From Mycobacterium intracellulare ATCC 13950 (lineage in GTDB: Bacteria; Actinomycetota; Actinomycetes; Mycobacteriales; Mycobacteriaceae): a stretch of 64,000 nt of DNA. This document shows, in pieces, positions 45,828 through 55,405 of this stretch. The notes under the pieces are model-generated. The model was not told the origin of the DNA. It was given only the letters and a program-made list of their open reading frames with translations, and did not search any database. Both the position numbers and the translations under genes were made by a program. Each line of letters opens with the position of its first letter. Position 1 is the stretch's first letter. The DNA is taken from contig NC_016946.1 in NCBI RefSeq assembly GCF_000277125.1, positions 5,332,001 to 5,396,000 of the forward strand, given 5' to 3'.

Positions 45828-47807
45828 CTAGAAGCCGTGCCCGTTGGTGACGGCCGGCCCAGGGCGATCCCATTCCGGGTCGACGGCGATGGGCATCTGA
45901 ATATCGACATGGGGCAGCGAGACCGTCCCCCACGGCAGGTGGACCTGGCGAGGAATCGCAATCCGTGCCTGGGCTCGATCGGCCGCCAGCATGCCTTCGG
46001 CCGCCAACCGATCGCCGTGCCCGGTGACGATTTGCGTCATGTTGTGCAGCGCTTCGCTGCCCACGTCGTAATAGTGCGCGTGGTCGGTGAACCATGGCGT
46101 GAGGCTGTGCGAGCCGGCGACTTCGGCACGGAAGCGCACCGCTCCGAAAGCTTCGTGGGCCGGGTCGGCGCCCAGCCCGGCCCACGGGCCCAGCGGTCCC
46201 CCGAGTGTCTTGTTCAGCCCGTTCGGCAGCCCGCTGCCGGACTCCCCGATCCAACTGATCGCATCGGTCGACGCGGCGCCCACGTACAAGCTGCCGCCCT
46301 CGAGACGAAAGTCTGCGGCGCGGTGCGCCAAATCGGTTCCCGGGCAACCGGTTAGCACGGCATCATTGGCGCGCATACCGCTGTTGACAAAGGCATCGGC
46401 CACGGTCGTGGATCCGTAGGAATGCCCGAGGACGGTGACATGACTCGGTGTCGACCCTTCATGGGTTGCTGCCAGACCGTTGACATCGGCGGCCAGCAGC
46501 GCCCCCGCCTGCCGTGCCCTCCATGGAGTGCCTACCTGCTCCAGTTCGGCTGGCTCGGTGAGGGTTCGCTGCCAATGCGGATGGTCGAATTCCGGTGCGT
46601 CATAGCCCATCCACGCCAACACCGCGGTGGTGTGGAAGGGGTCGGCCTTCAACGACTGCTGGTAGAGCTTGATGGCGTCGTCGGGGCCGTCGGACATCCA
46701 CCCTCCCCTGACGCTGCTGTTGGTCCCCGGAACCATGACGGCCGTGTTCCGGGACTTGTCCGGGTTGCCGATTGCAATCGCCGCCCTGCCCTTGCCGCCG
46801 AACGCCAGCGGGTCATAGGCCCACAACATGATCGGGAGCCCGTGCTGGGGCGCGGATCCCTCGTCGCGCGTGAGGAAATCGTTGGTCTTCACCGCATTCT
46901 GGTATCTGGTGATGTCGGTGACGCATAGGCCATACTCTGCGGGGTTGGCGAACACATCGGCATCCCTGTTGTTGAGCGCGTTGTCTCGAAGCGCGTCCGG
47001 GACTACCCCGCGCCGACGGACGGCATCTTCGACCCTGCGCAGATCGTCGTTCATCGCCGTCTGGTTCACCGAGTTCCGCACGTCGGCCGGAATCCCGTTG
47101 AGGTTGCCCAACTCGGGCGGATGCTGATCGGTCAAAAGCCGCTTCTGGTTAGCGCTCAACGAGTCCCACCACCGTTTGACCCGATCCGCGCTGGTGTCCG
47201 ACGGCGGGATCAGCAGCTCGTCGACGCCGTTGACCTCGGCCGGGTCGGCGCCGTCGGTTCGCAATCCGTCCAGCGCCGCCCGAAGTGCCGCCGCATACCG
47301 ATCGCGAATCTGGCCGAGCGCGAACACGATCGCCCTGCTCTCGGCGACGGCTTCCCCGCGCAGACCGTCGACGCCGCAGTGGTTCCCGTCGGCAAGGGCT
47401 TCGCAGATCTCGTCGTCGATGTCTTCGAGGTCGTATTCCAGCGCGACGATGTACCCCGCGGCCGCCCATTGGACTTCGGCCAGCGTTGCGGCAATCACCT
47501 CCAAATCGATTGCGATCTTCGGTAATTGCGCGGCTTGCAGACCGAGCGACCGGGACACGCGTTGCACTTCATCGGAGTCATTGATGGGATGCTCGCCGTT
47601 CCGGTGATTCCACGCCGCGTCGAACCGCCGGCGGGCTGCCTCGAACGCGGCGGCGGCCTCGCTAGTGCTGGTCCCAGCGGCACGGAAGGCCCGCGCTAGA
47701 TCGGAGATCCGTGCAGGGCGGCCGGCCTGCAGGCCGGCATTGAGCGACCACGGATCACCGCCGGCCTCGGCGACGAGAAACGGGATGCTGATGTAACGGA
47801 GTTCCAT
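45828..47807 (-). CDS. DUF1023 alpha/beta-hydrolase with ESX-type N-terminal domain
   Basis: A 659-residue protein. The N-terminal helical domain (about 15-190) starts GDPWSLNAGLQAGRPARISD and runs through INDSDEVQRVSRSLGLQAAQ. The C-terminal DUF1023 hydrolase (about 330-600) has the nucleophile elbow VTVLGHSYGSTTVADAF (Ser near 461) and a late His candidate in AGSHSLTPWFTDHAHYYD. There is no signal peptide. The N-terminal domain is also found in the 49979 protein across pcnA, so it is likely a shared type VII export or targeting module. DUF1023 enzymes are lipase/esterase-like. In M. tuberculosis this slot holds CpnT. Confidence 0.83.
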   Translation of the reverse strand: MELRYISIPFLVAEAGGDPWSLNAGLQAGRPARISDLARAFRAAGTSTSEAAAAFEAARRRFDAAWNHRNGEHPINDSDEVQRVSRSLGLQAAQLPKIAIDLEVIAATLAEVQWAAAGYIVALEYDLEDIDDEICEALADGNHCGVDGLRGEAVAESRAIVFALGQIRDRYAAALRAALDGLRTDGADPAEVNGVDELLIPPSDTSADRVKRWWDSLSANQKRLLTDQHPPELGNLNGIPADVRNSVNQTAMNDDLRRVEDAVRRRGVVPDALRDNALNNRDADVFANPAEYGLCVTDITRYQNAVKTNDFLTRDEGSAPQHGLPIMLWAYDPLAFGGKGRAAIAIGNPDKSRNTAVMVPGTNSSVRGGWMSDGPDDAIKLYQQSLKADPFHTTAVLAWMGYDAPEFDHPHWQRTLTEPAELEQVGTPWRARQAGALLAADVNGLAATHEGSTPSHVTVLGHSYGSTTVADAFVNSGMRANDAVLTGCPGTDLAHRAADFRLEGGSLYVGAASTDAISWIGESGSGLPNGLNKTLGGPLGPWAGLGADPAHEAFGAVRFRAEVAGSHSLTPWFTDHAHYYDVGSEALHNMTQIVTGHGDRLAAEGMLAADRAQARIAIPRQVHLPWGTVSLPHVDIQMPIAVDPEWDRPGPAVTNGHGF

Positions 47808-47846
47808 CGCAGCGGCCGTCGCAGCGAAATCGCTACGCCAGCAACC

Positions 47847-48356
47847 TCATAGGGAACTCGCACCGTCGGCGAGCCCGTCGCCGTCGCTGTCGGTCAGCCG
47901 GACGTTCCACTTGCCGTCGCCGTCGGTGTCGACGTATCCGGTCACACCGGTGTCGTCGGAGCGCAGCACCCGGTCGGCCAGCCCGTCGCCGTCGGTATCG
48001 AGGAGCCGATCATCGGGACGCCCGTGGCCGTCGAGATCGATCAGCGGGCCACCGGTGTGCTCGACACCGTCGAGGCCGAACCAGCGCAGTTGCCCGCCGC
48101 GGTCCATCGCCACCGCCCACGTCCCGGATCCGTCGTCGGTGAAGTAGGCCTCGGGCGTGCCGTCGTTGTCGACGTCGAGCACGGCGTGATCGACGAGGCC
48201 GTCGCCGTCGAGATCGGCGAGCGCGTCGTCGCGCAGCCCGTCGTGGTCGAAGTCCATCCCGATCGATTCGAAGCGGCCGTCACCGTCGAGGTCGAGGTCG
48301 GGTTGGCCGTGCCAGATCGCCGCCGCGCCATTATCACCAGCCAAGCAGTAGTCCAC
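47847..48356 (-). CDS. Acidic DxDxDG calcium-binding repeat protein (Rv3906c-like)
   Basis: A 169-residue, strongly acidic protein with about eight DxDxDG-type loops (DLDGDGRFE, DFDHDGLRD, DLDGDGLVD, DVDNDGTPE, DLDGHGRPD, DTDGDGLAD, DTDGDGKWN, DSDGDGLAD), spaced 12-24 residues apart. These are EF-hand/thrombospondin-3-like calcium loops. The N-terminus (DYCLAGDNGAAAIWHGQPDL) has no signal peptide. Length and order next to pcnA match Rv3906c of M. tuberculosis. It probably binds calcium outside the cell, perhaps after type VII export; the export route is inferred. GTG 48356 is the start. Confidence 0.8.
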   Translation of the reverse strand: MDYCLAGDNGAAAIWHGQPDLDLDGDGRFESIGMDFDHDGLRDDALADLDGDGLVDHAVLDVDNDGTPEAYFTDDGSGTWAVAMDRGGQLRWFGLDGVEHTGGPLIDLDGHGRPDDRLLDTDGDGLADRVLRSDDTGVTGYVDTDGDGKWNVRLTDSDGDGLADGASSL

Positions 48357-48380
48357 GACTAGTCGGACGCGACGCCGCCG

Positions 48381-49823
<1,443 letters not shown>

Positions 49824-49978
49824 GTTCGATCAGCCTAGTCGGCTGGAAACGAAAAGCCCGTGTGAGGAGCCTCGCACCGGCTCGCATCATGGCGGATCCG
49901 CACTGAAGGTGAGTTGACCTGGTGATTTGCGATAGTAGCCTTACGTCCGACAAGAAGGGTGAACGACGGGACGATGCG

Positions 49979-51508
49979 GTGCATCTCCGATACATAAGCG
50001 AGGGCGCGCTGATCATGTTCGCGGGCGGCGACCCGTGGAAGATCAACAGCACGTTACAGAGCGGCCGGCCAGCGCGGATCTCGAACCTTGCGAAAGCGTT
50101 TCATGACGCAGGCCAATCGACGGCCGAAGCCGAAGCCGCATTTAATCAGGCGCGGGACCGCTTCGCTCGGGCCTGGACACACGAGGACGGCGAGAATCCC
50201 ATCAACGATTCTGCCGAAGTCCAGCGCGCCAAAACTTCACTCGGGGTGCAAGCGGCACAGCTTCCCAAGATCGCGGCTGATCTGGAAAACATCGCGGCCG
50301 CTCTGGCCGAAGCCCAGCGATCCGGAAACGGTGAAATTTCAGCGCTCGAAGCCGGGCTACAAGGTCTCGATGATCAGATTGGCGAGGCCGTCGAGCTCGA
50401 AAAAGATCCGCATTTAACCGCGTCGGAGAGGCAGCTGCTCGATCACTACATTGAGGGACTCGAGAAGCATGCGATCAACGACACCAAGGCGGCGCTGAAC
50501 AAACTGCAACAAATCCGTGAGCAATACTCTCAACAGCTGCAAGCTTCGAAATCCAACCTGCGTACGCAGGACGGATACGAGGCACCGATCCGGGCCCTCG
50601 ATGGCGACATCCCGGAGGCGCCCCCGCGAGACGTGCCGGACGACCAACGCCTTCACAATCAGATCGAGGCATTTAAACAGGTCTTTGGACGGGAACCGAC
50701 ATCAGCAGCTGACTGGAAGACGGCGGCCGCCCTAGACCCTCAGACCTACGACCCCAAGTTCAAGGGCGTGAAATCGCAGGTCGAGGTGGTGAAGATTCGG
50801 CCAGTGCCCGGCCAGGGGGTCGTCCGTGTCTCGCAGTGGATCGAACAACGGGACGTCACGAGTTCTCCTTTTGGGAACCGGGATCTTGGGAACAATCGCG
50901 GAGCGAACATAAACTTTGACCCAGAGGACACCAAGGTAACGACTTATATCGACTACGAAAACGGTCTCGTGATCCTGCGTCAGAACCCCTCCGTCGAGGA
51001 GACTTCAACAGGTGCTCCAGGCGCCGTCAAGGTTGGCACACCGAAGGGCAGCGTTACGCAGCTGTCCGATGGATCGGTGCGGATCAAATACGATGCCGGC
51101 AATCCTTTCGCGCCTGGGTTCACAGCCGACCCAAACGGTCCGTTGGCGGGGCACACAATCACTGTCAATGGCGACCTCGTGTTCACGCCGGGACCGGAAG
51201 GCGTCCAAGTGAATGGCACACGCACTAACTACCCCTCCCTCGAGGCTTATCAAGATTTCCCAGGTGGCGGGACGCGCACACTGTTGCTTGACCCCGCAAG
51301 GTCGGGTAGCTCAGCGGGTCCTGCTTTGAACCTGTTCCGGCATCACGATGTAGGTCCCTTGGGCGGCAACGCGTTTGCGCCATTCGACAGTGGCGGATGG
51401 AATCAGCGATATGACGTGCCCACTCCTCTACCCGCCACTGAAATTGGACCTACGACTAGCCCCCCCACAGTGCCACCGATAACCACGGGCGGCCTTGTCC
51501 CAGCATGA
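49979..51508 (+). CDS. Putative ESX-type effector with DUF1023-neighbour N-terminal domain
   Basis: A 509-residue protein. Residues about 1-190 (HLRYISEGALIMFAGGDPWK, then QSGRPARISNLAKAFHDAG and INDSAEVQRAKTSLGVQAAQ) align closely with the N-terminus of the 45828 hydrolase. I therefore placed the start at GTG 49979, which gives the same length of leader as ELRYIS there. About 215-470 is a beta-rich domain I do not recognise (VVRVSQWIEQRDVTSSPFGN, ENGLVILRQNPSVEE, GHTITVNGDLVFTPGPEGVQ). A Pro-rich tail follows. Two small membrane proteins follow at once. The AT content is visibly higher than in pcnA and mutT4. It looks like a polymorphic-toxin-type effector; the activity is unknown. Confidence 0.75.
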   Translation: MHLRYISEGALIMFAGGDPWKINSTLQSGRPARISNLAKAFHDAGQSTAEAEAAFNQARDRFARAWTHEDGENPINDSAEVQRAKTSLGVQAAQLPKIAADLENIAAALAEAQRSGNGEISALEAGLQGLDDQIGEAVELEKDPHLTASERQLLDHYIEGLEKHAINDTKAALNKLQQIREQYSQQLQASKSNLRTQDGYEAPIRALDGDIPEAPPRDVPDDQRLHNQIEAFKQVFGREPTSAADWKTAAALDPQTYDPKFKGVKSQVEVVKIRPVPGQGVVRVSQWIEQRDVTSSPFGNRDLGNNRGANINFDPEDTKVTTYIDYENGLVILRQNPSVEETSTGAPGAVKVGTPKGSVTQLSDGSVRIKYDAGNPFAPGFTADPNGPLAGHTITVNGDLVFTPGPEGVQVNGTRTNYPSLEAYQDFPGGGTRTLLLDPARSGSSAGPALNLFRHHDVGPLGGNAFAPFDSGGWNQRYDVPTPLPATEIGPTTSPPTVPPITTGGLVPA

Positions 51509-51515
51509 CCGTCAA

Positions 51516-51869
51516 ATGACAAAAAGCGACGACATGACGTCTTCTGCGCTGCAGCATTTCTCCGATGCTGGTGCCTGGCGCGCGGCCACATGGTCAGCGC
51601 CGTTTGTCGTCCAACCCGTCTTAGGGATATTGCTGATCGTCATGTGGCTGCTGGGCAAGTGGCCGTTCGAAACGCATAGTGCGCACGCCGGAGAACGCGC
51701 ATGGATGCTGGCCGCCGTCGCCATCACAACCCTGACGTCGCTCTTGGTCAGCGCCGCACTGCTCAGGTCGCGGTCGCCGCTCAATCGCGGCCTCGGTCTC
51801 AGCCTCGCGAGCTGTTCAGTCGTTGTACTGGCGGGCGGCACGATTTTCGCCTATATGGTGCTGCGCTGA
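51516..51869 (+). CDS. Small three-helix membrane protein, candidate immunity factor
   Basis: A 117-residue protein with three predicted membrane helices (FVVQPVLGILLIVMWLLG, AWMLAAVAITTLTSLLVSAALL and LGLSLASCSVVVLAGGTIFA). The family is not recognised. ATG 51516 is 7 bases after the effector-like stop, and the gene overlaps the next one (TGATG), so the three genes form one operon. Small polytopic proteins coded directly after a toxin-like gene often protect the producer, which is the reason for the suggestion; nothing in the sequence proves it. Confidence 0.62.
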   Translation: MTKSDDMTSSALQHFSDAGAWRAATWSAPFVVQPVLGILLIVMWLLGKWPFETHSAHAGERAWMLAAVAITTLTSLLVSAALLRSRSPLNRGLGLSLASCSVVVLAGGTIFAYMVLR

Positions 51870-52177
51870 TGACCGATAACAAAACAATGCACACATCGAT
51901 GGGCCTATACGGTCCGCTGACTTTTGCAGTAGCCATGGTCCACGTTTTCGCGGTCGACCTTGCCACCTGGCTGTTCGTTCTGCCGATGTGGCCCTTCGTA
52001 TTTATCGTTCTTCCAATAACGCTGGCGTACATCGGCGTCAGCGCGCTGGTTGCTAGGGCACCAGGTCGATGGGGCCAGGTTGGCCGCGGAATGATGATTG
52101 GCAGCCTGTCCGGACCACTCTCACTCTTGGTCTTCATTCCCGCTTTCATCATCGCCGGGGCGATAGGCCCGCTCTGA
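51869..52177 (+). CDS. Small membrane protein, end of low-GC cassette
   Basis: A 102-residue protein with three hydrophobic segments ([39 protein letters not shown] and [20 protein letters not shown]). The family is not recognised. Its ATG overlaps the previous stop. It ends 73 bases before mutT4. With the 51516 gene it forms a pair of short membrane proteins in the cassette; they may act together, or one may be an immunity protein and the other an accessory. Confidence 0.62.
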   Translation: MTDNKTMHTSMGLYGPLTFAVAMVHVFAVDLATWLFVLPMWPFVFIVLPITLAYIGVSALVARAPGRWGQVGRGMMIGSLSGPLSLLVFIPAFIIAGAIGPL

Positions 52178-52250
52178 CGCGACGGAACCGTTACGGCTAC
52201 TGCGCCATCGCGCACCCACCCAGCGGCGAGTATGTCCAGGAGAGCATGCC

Positions 52251-53006
52251 GTGCCAGCTACTATCGCTTGGGTGTCGGACGGCGAACAAGGCAAACCACG
52301 TCGGCGCCGGGGACGGCGCCGCGGTCGTGGCGCTGCGGCTTCGTCCGAGAAGCAGACCAACGGTCAAGTAAACGGCGATTCGACAGCCACCAAACCGCGC
52401 CGATCGCGCGGGTCCCGCCGCGGGCCGGAGCGGTTGCGCACGGTCCACGAGACATCCGCGGGCGGGCTGGTCATCGACGGGCTCGACGGACCGCGCGACT
52501 CGCAGGTCGCCGCCCTGATCGGCCGCATCGACCGGCGCGGACGGATGTTGTGGTCGCTGCCCAAGGGCCACATCGAACTCGGTGAGACGGCCGAACAGAC
52601 AGCCATTAGAGAAGTAGCCGAAGAAACCGGCATCAAGGGCAGCGTGCTGGCCGCGCTTGGGCGCATCGACTACTGGTTCGTCACCGACGGCCGCCGCGTG
52701 CACAAGACCGTGCATCACTACTTAATGCGCTTCTCCGGCGGCGAGCTCTCCGACGAGGACCTTGAAGTCGCCGAAGTGGCCTGGGTGCCCATGCAAGAAC
52801 TGCCGTCACGGCTGGCCTACGCCGACGAACGCCGCCTGGCCCGGGTCGCCGACGAACTGATCGACAAGCTGCAAAGCGACGGCCCGTCCGCGCTTCCCCC
52901 GCTGCCGCCCAGCGCGCCGCGGCGCCGCCCGCAGACGCATTCGCGGACCCGGCATTCTGACAAACCGGCCACGGGCCGGAAGAACGGCCACGGACCGGGG
53001 CCGTGA
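52251..53006 (+). CDS. mutT4: Nudix hydrolase MutT4
   Basis: A 251-residue Nudix protein with a full Nudix box ([20 protein letters not shown] near 113) that hydrolyses nucleoside diphosphate derivatives, such as oxidised (d)NTPs or related compounds. The first 60 residues are basic and low-complexity ([11 protein letters not shown]) and the tail is Pro/Arg-rich, as in the M. tuberculosis protein. GTG 52251 has GGAGAG at good spacing; GTG 52272 gives the N-terminus I recall for MutT4 but has no ribosome site. The stop overlaps the next start (GTGA), beginning a three-gene coupled run. Confidence 0.9.
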   Translation: MPATIAWVSDGEQGKPRRRRGRRRGRGAAASSEKQTNGQVNGDSTATKPRRSRGSRRGPERLRTVHETSAGGLVIDGLDGPRDSQVAALIGRIDRRGRMLWSLPKGHIELGETAEQTAIREVAEETGIKGSVLAALGRIDYWFVTDGRRVHKTVHHYLMRFSGGELSDEDLEVAEVAWVPMQELPSRLAYADERRLARVADELIDKLQSDGPSALPPLPPSAPRRRPQTHSRTRHSDKPATGRKNGHGPGP

Positions 53007-55405
53007 CGGCGCCGCTTCTCCGTCGGGCCGGCTTGCTGCGCATCGCGGCCGTGCTTGGCATCGTGGCCGGACTCGCGGTACTCGCCGGGCCCGTGGTTCC
53101 ACCCGCGGCCGCGGGCGAGCCGGGGGTGACGCCGTTCGTGCGGGTTCGCATCGACCAGGTCACCCCGGACGTGGTCACCACGACCAGTCCACCCGTTGTG
53201 ACGGTCAGCGGCATGGTGATCAACATCGGCGACCGCCCCGTTCGCGACGTGATGGTCCGCCTTGAGCACGCCGGCGCGGTCACCACGTCCGCGGGCTTGC
53301 GAACCACCCTGGACGGCGACACCGACCGGTACGAGGCGGCCGCCGATTTCCTCACCGTGGCGCCCGAACTGCAGCGCGGGCAAAAGGTCGGCTTCACCCT
53401 GTCGGCCCCGCTGCGCGCGCTGACCAAACCGTCGCTGGGAGCCGAAAAGCCGGGCATCTATCCGGTTTTGGTCAACGTCAACGGCACGCCCGACTACGGC
53501 GCTCCAGCCCGGCTGGACAACGCGCGCTTCCTGCTGCCGGTGGTCGGGGTGCCGCCCGACCGCGCCGACGACGTGGGCTCCGCCGTCGCGCCCGATACCT
53601 CCAAACCCGTGGGGATCACCATGCTGTGGCCGCTGGCCGATCGGCCACGGCTGGCCCCCGGCGTGCCAGGGGGAACCATCCCGGTCCGGCTGGTCGACGA
53701 CGACCTGGCGACCTCACTGGCCAGCGGTGGCCGGCTCGACATCCTGCTGTCGGCGGCCGAGGTCGCGACCAGCCACGACGTCGACCCCGACGGCGCCGTC
53801 GGCCGCGCGCTGTGTTTGGCGATCGACCCCGACCTGCTGGTCACCGTCAACGCGATGACCGCGGGTTACATCGTGTCCAATTCGCCCGACGGCCCGGGTC
53901 AAATTCCGGGCACCCCGACCCACGCCGGCACGGGACAGGCCGCCGCGACCGAATGGCTGAACCGCCTGCGCGCGCTCGCGCACCGGACCTGCGTGGCCCC
54001 GCTGCCCTACGCACAAACCGACCTGGACGCGTTGCAGCGCGTCAACGATCCCGGCCTCACCGCCACGGCCACCACCACCGGCAACAGCATCGTCGACAAA
54101 ATCCTGGACGTCTCTTCAACCCGCGGCGCCACGCTGGTGCCCGACGCCCCGCTGACCAACCGCGCGGTCAAGCTGCTCGGCGCCAACGAGAGCACGGTCG
54201 CGATCACCGCCGCCGACCTGTCGGCCGCCGACGCGCAGGGCTCCTCGGAGACCGCCGTCGACACCGCGCCCCGGCGATTGTCCCCACAGGTCGCGGTCGC
54301 GCCGTTCGATCCGGCCGTCGGGGCCGCGCTGGCGGGCGCGGGATCCAGCCCCGAGGTGCCCACCTACCTGGACCCGTCCCTGACGGTCCGGCTGGCGCAC
54401 GATTCGGTGACGGCACGCCGCCAGGACGCCTTGGGCTCGATCTTCTGGCACGCGCTCCGGCCCGACGACGCGCCGCGCGCCCAGATCCTGGTCCCGCCGG
54501 CCACGTGGAACCTGCAGGCCGACGACGCGCAGGTCATGCTCACCGCGCTGAGCACCTCAATCCGCTCCGGTCTGGCGGTGCCGCGCCCCCTGCCGGCGGT
54601 AATCGCCGACGCCTCGTCGCGCACCGAAGCCCCCGAGGAAGCCGGCGCCTACGCCTCCGCGCGCGGGCAGTTCAACGACGACGTCACCGCCGCGATCGCC
54701 GGCCAGGTCGGCCGGCTGTCGGGATTGACGTCCGCACTGATGACCGACGACCGCACCGGACTGACCGGCGTCCAATACACGGCGCCGCTGCGCGAGGACA
54801 TGCTGCGCGCGCTGAGCCAGTCCGAACCGCCCGACTCCCGCAACGGGTTGGCGCAAGAGCGCCTGGCCGTGGTCGGTAAGACGATCAACGACCTGTTCGG
54901 GGCCGTCACGATCGTCAACCCGGGTGGCTCGTACACGCTGGCCACCGAGCACAGTCCGCTGCCGTTGGCGCTGCACAACGGCCTGAGTGTTCCGATCCGG
55001 GTGCGGGTGCACGTGGACGCCCCGCCGGGGATGAACGTCACCGACGTCGGGCAGATCGAACTGCCGCCCGGTTACCTCCCGCTGCGCATTCCGATCGAGG
55101 TGAACTTCACCCAACGCGTCGCCGTCGACGTGACGTTGCGGACGTCGGACGGTCTGCGGCTGGGCGAGCCGGTGCGGCTGTCCGTGCATTCCAACGCCTA
55201 CGGCAAGGTCCTGTTCGCGATCACGCTGTCGGCTGCGGCGGTGCTGGTGCTGCTGGCGGGCCGGCGGCTGTGGCACCGCTTCCGCGGCCAGCCCGATCCC
55301 GCCGACCTGGATCGCCCCGACCCACCCCACGCCCGGCACGCGGCCGAATCCGGCGCCACGCACGACGACGCCGACCAACGGGTCGAACAAGAGCACCGAG
55401 TATGA
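53003..55405 (+). CDS. Secreted/anchored conserved protein (Rv3909-like, DUF6049)
   Basis: An 800-residue protein with an N-terminal signal peptide ([29 protein letters not shown]), a large extracytoplasmic beta-rich region ([20 protein letters not shown]) and one C-terminal membrane helix ([22 protein letters not shown], about 735-757) with an acidic tail. It is translationally coupled to mutT4 before it and to mviN after it (ATGA). The constant position in front of mviN across mycobacteria points to cell-wall assembly with the lipid II flippase. No enzyme motif is visible. Confidence 0.85.
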   Translation: MTAPLLRRAGLLRIAAVLGIVAGLAVLAGPVVPPAAAGEPGVTPFVRVRIDQVTPDVVTTTSPPVVTVSGMVINIGDRPVRDVMVRLEHAGAVTTSAGLRTTLDGDTDRYEAAADFLTVAPELQRGQKVGFTLSAPLRALTKPSLGAEKPGIYPVLVNVNGTPDYGAPARLDNARFLLPVVGVPPDRADDVGSAVAPDTSKPVGITMLWPLADRPRLAPGVPGGTIPVRLVDDDLATSLASGGRLDILLSAAEVATSHDVDPDGAVGRALCLAIDPDLLVTVNAMTAGYIVSNSPDGPGQIPGTPTHAGTGQAAATEWLNRLRALAHRTCVAPLPYAQTDLDALQRVNDPGLTATATTTGNSIVDKILDVSSTRGATLVPDAPLTNRAVKLLGANESTVAITAADLSAADAQGSSETAVDTAPRRLSPQVAVAPFDPAVGAALAGAGSSPEVPTYLDPSLTVRLAHDSVTARRQDALGSIFWHALRPDDAPRAQILVPPATWNLQADDAQVMLTALSTSIRSGLAVPRPLPAVIADASSRTEAPEEAGAYASARGQFNDDVTAAIAGQVGRLSGLTSALMTDDRTGLTGVQYTAPLREDMLRALSQSEPPDSRNGLAQERLAVVGKTINDLFGAVTIVNPGGSYTLATEHSPLPLALHNGLSVPIRVRVHVDAPPGMNVTDVGQIELPPGYLPLRIPIEVNFTQRVAVDVTLRTSDGLRLGEPVRLSVHSNAYGKVLFAITLSAAAVLVLLAGRRLWHRFRGQPDPADLDRPDPPHARHAAESGATHDDADQRVEQEHRV

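Noticed and set aside
47880..48340. Regular GTCGCCGTCG-type repeats
   Set aside because: These encode the DxDxDG calcium loops of the Rv3906c-like protein and are not a separate DNA repeat.
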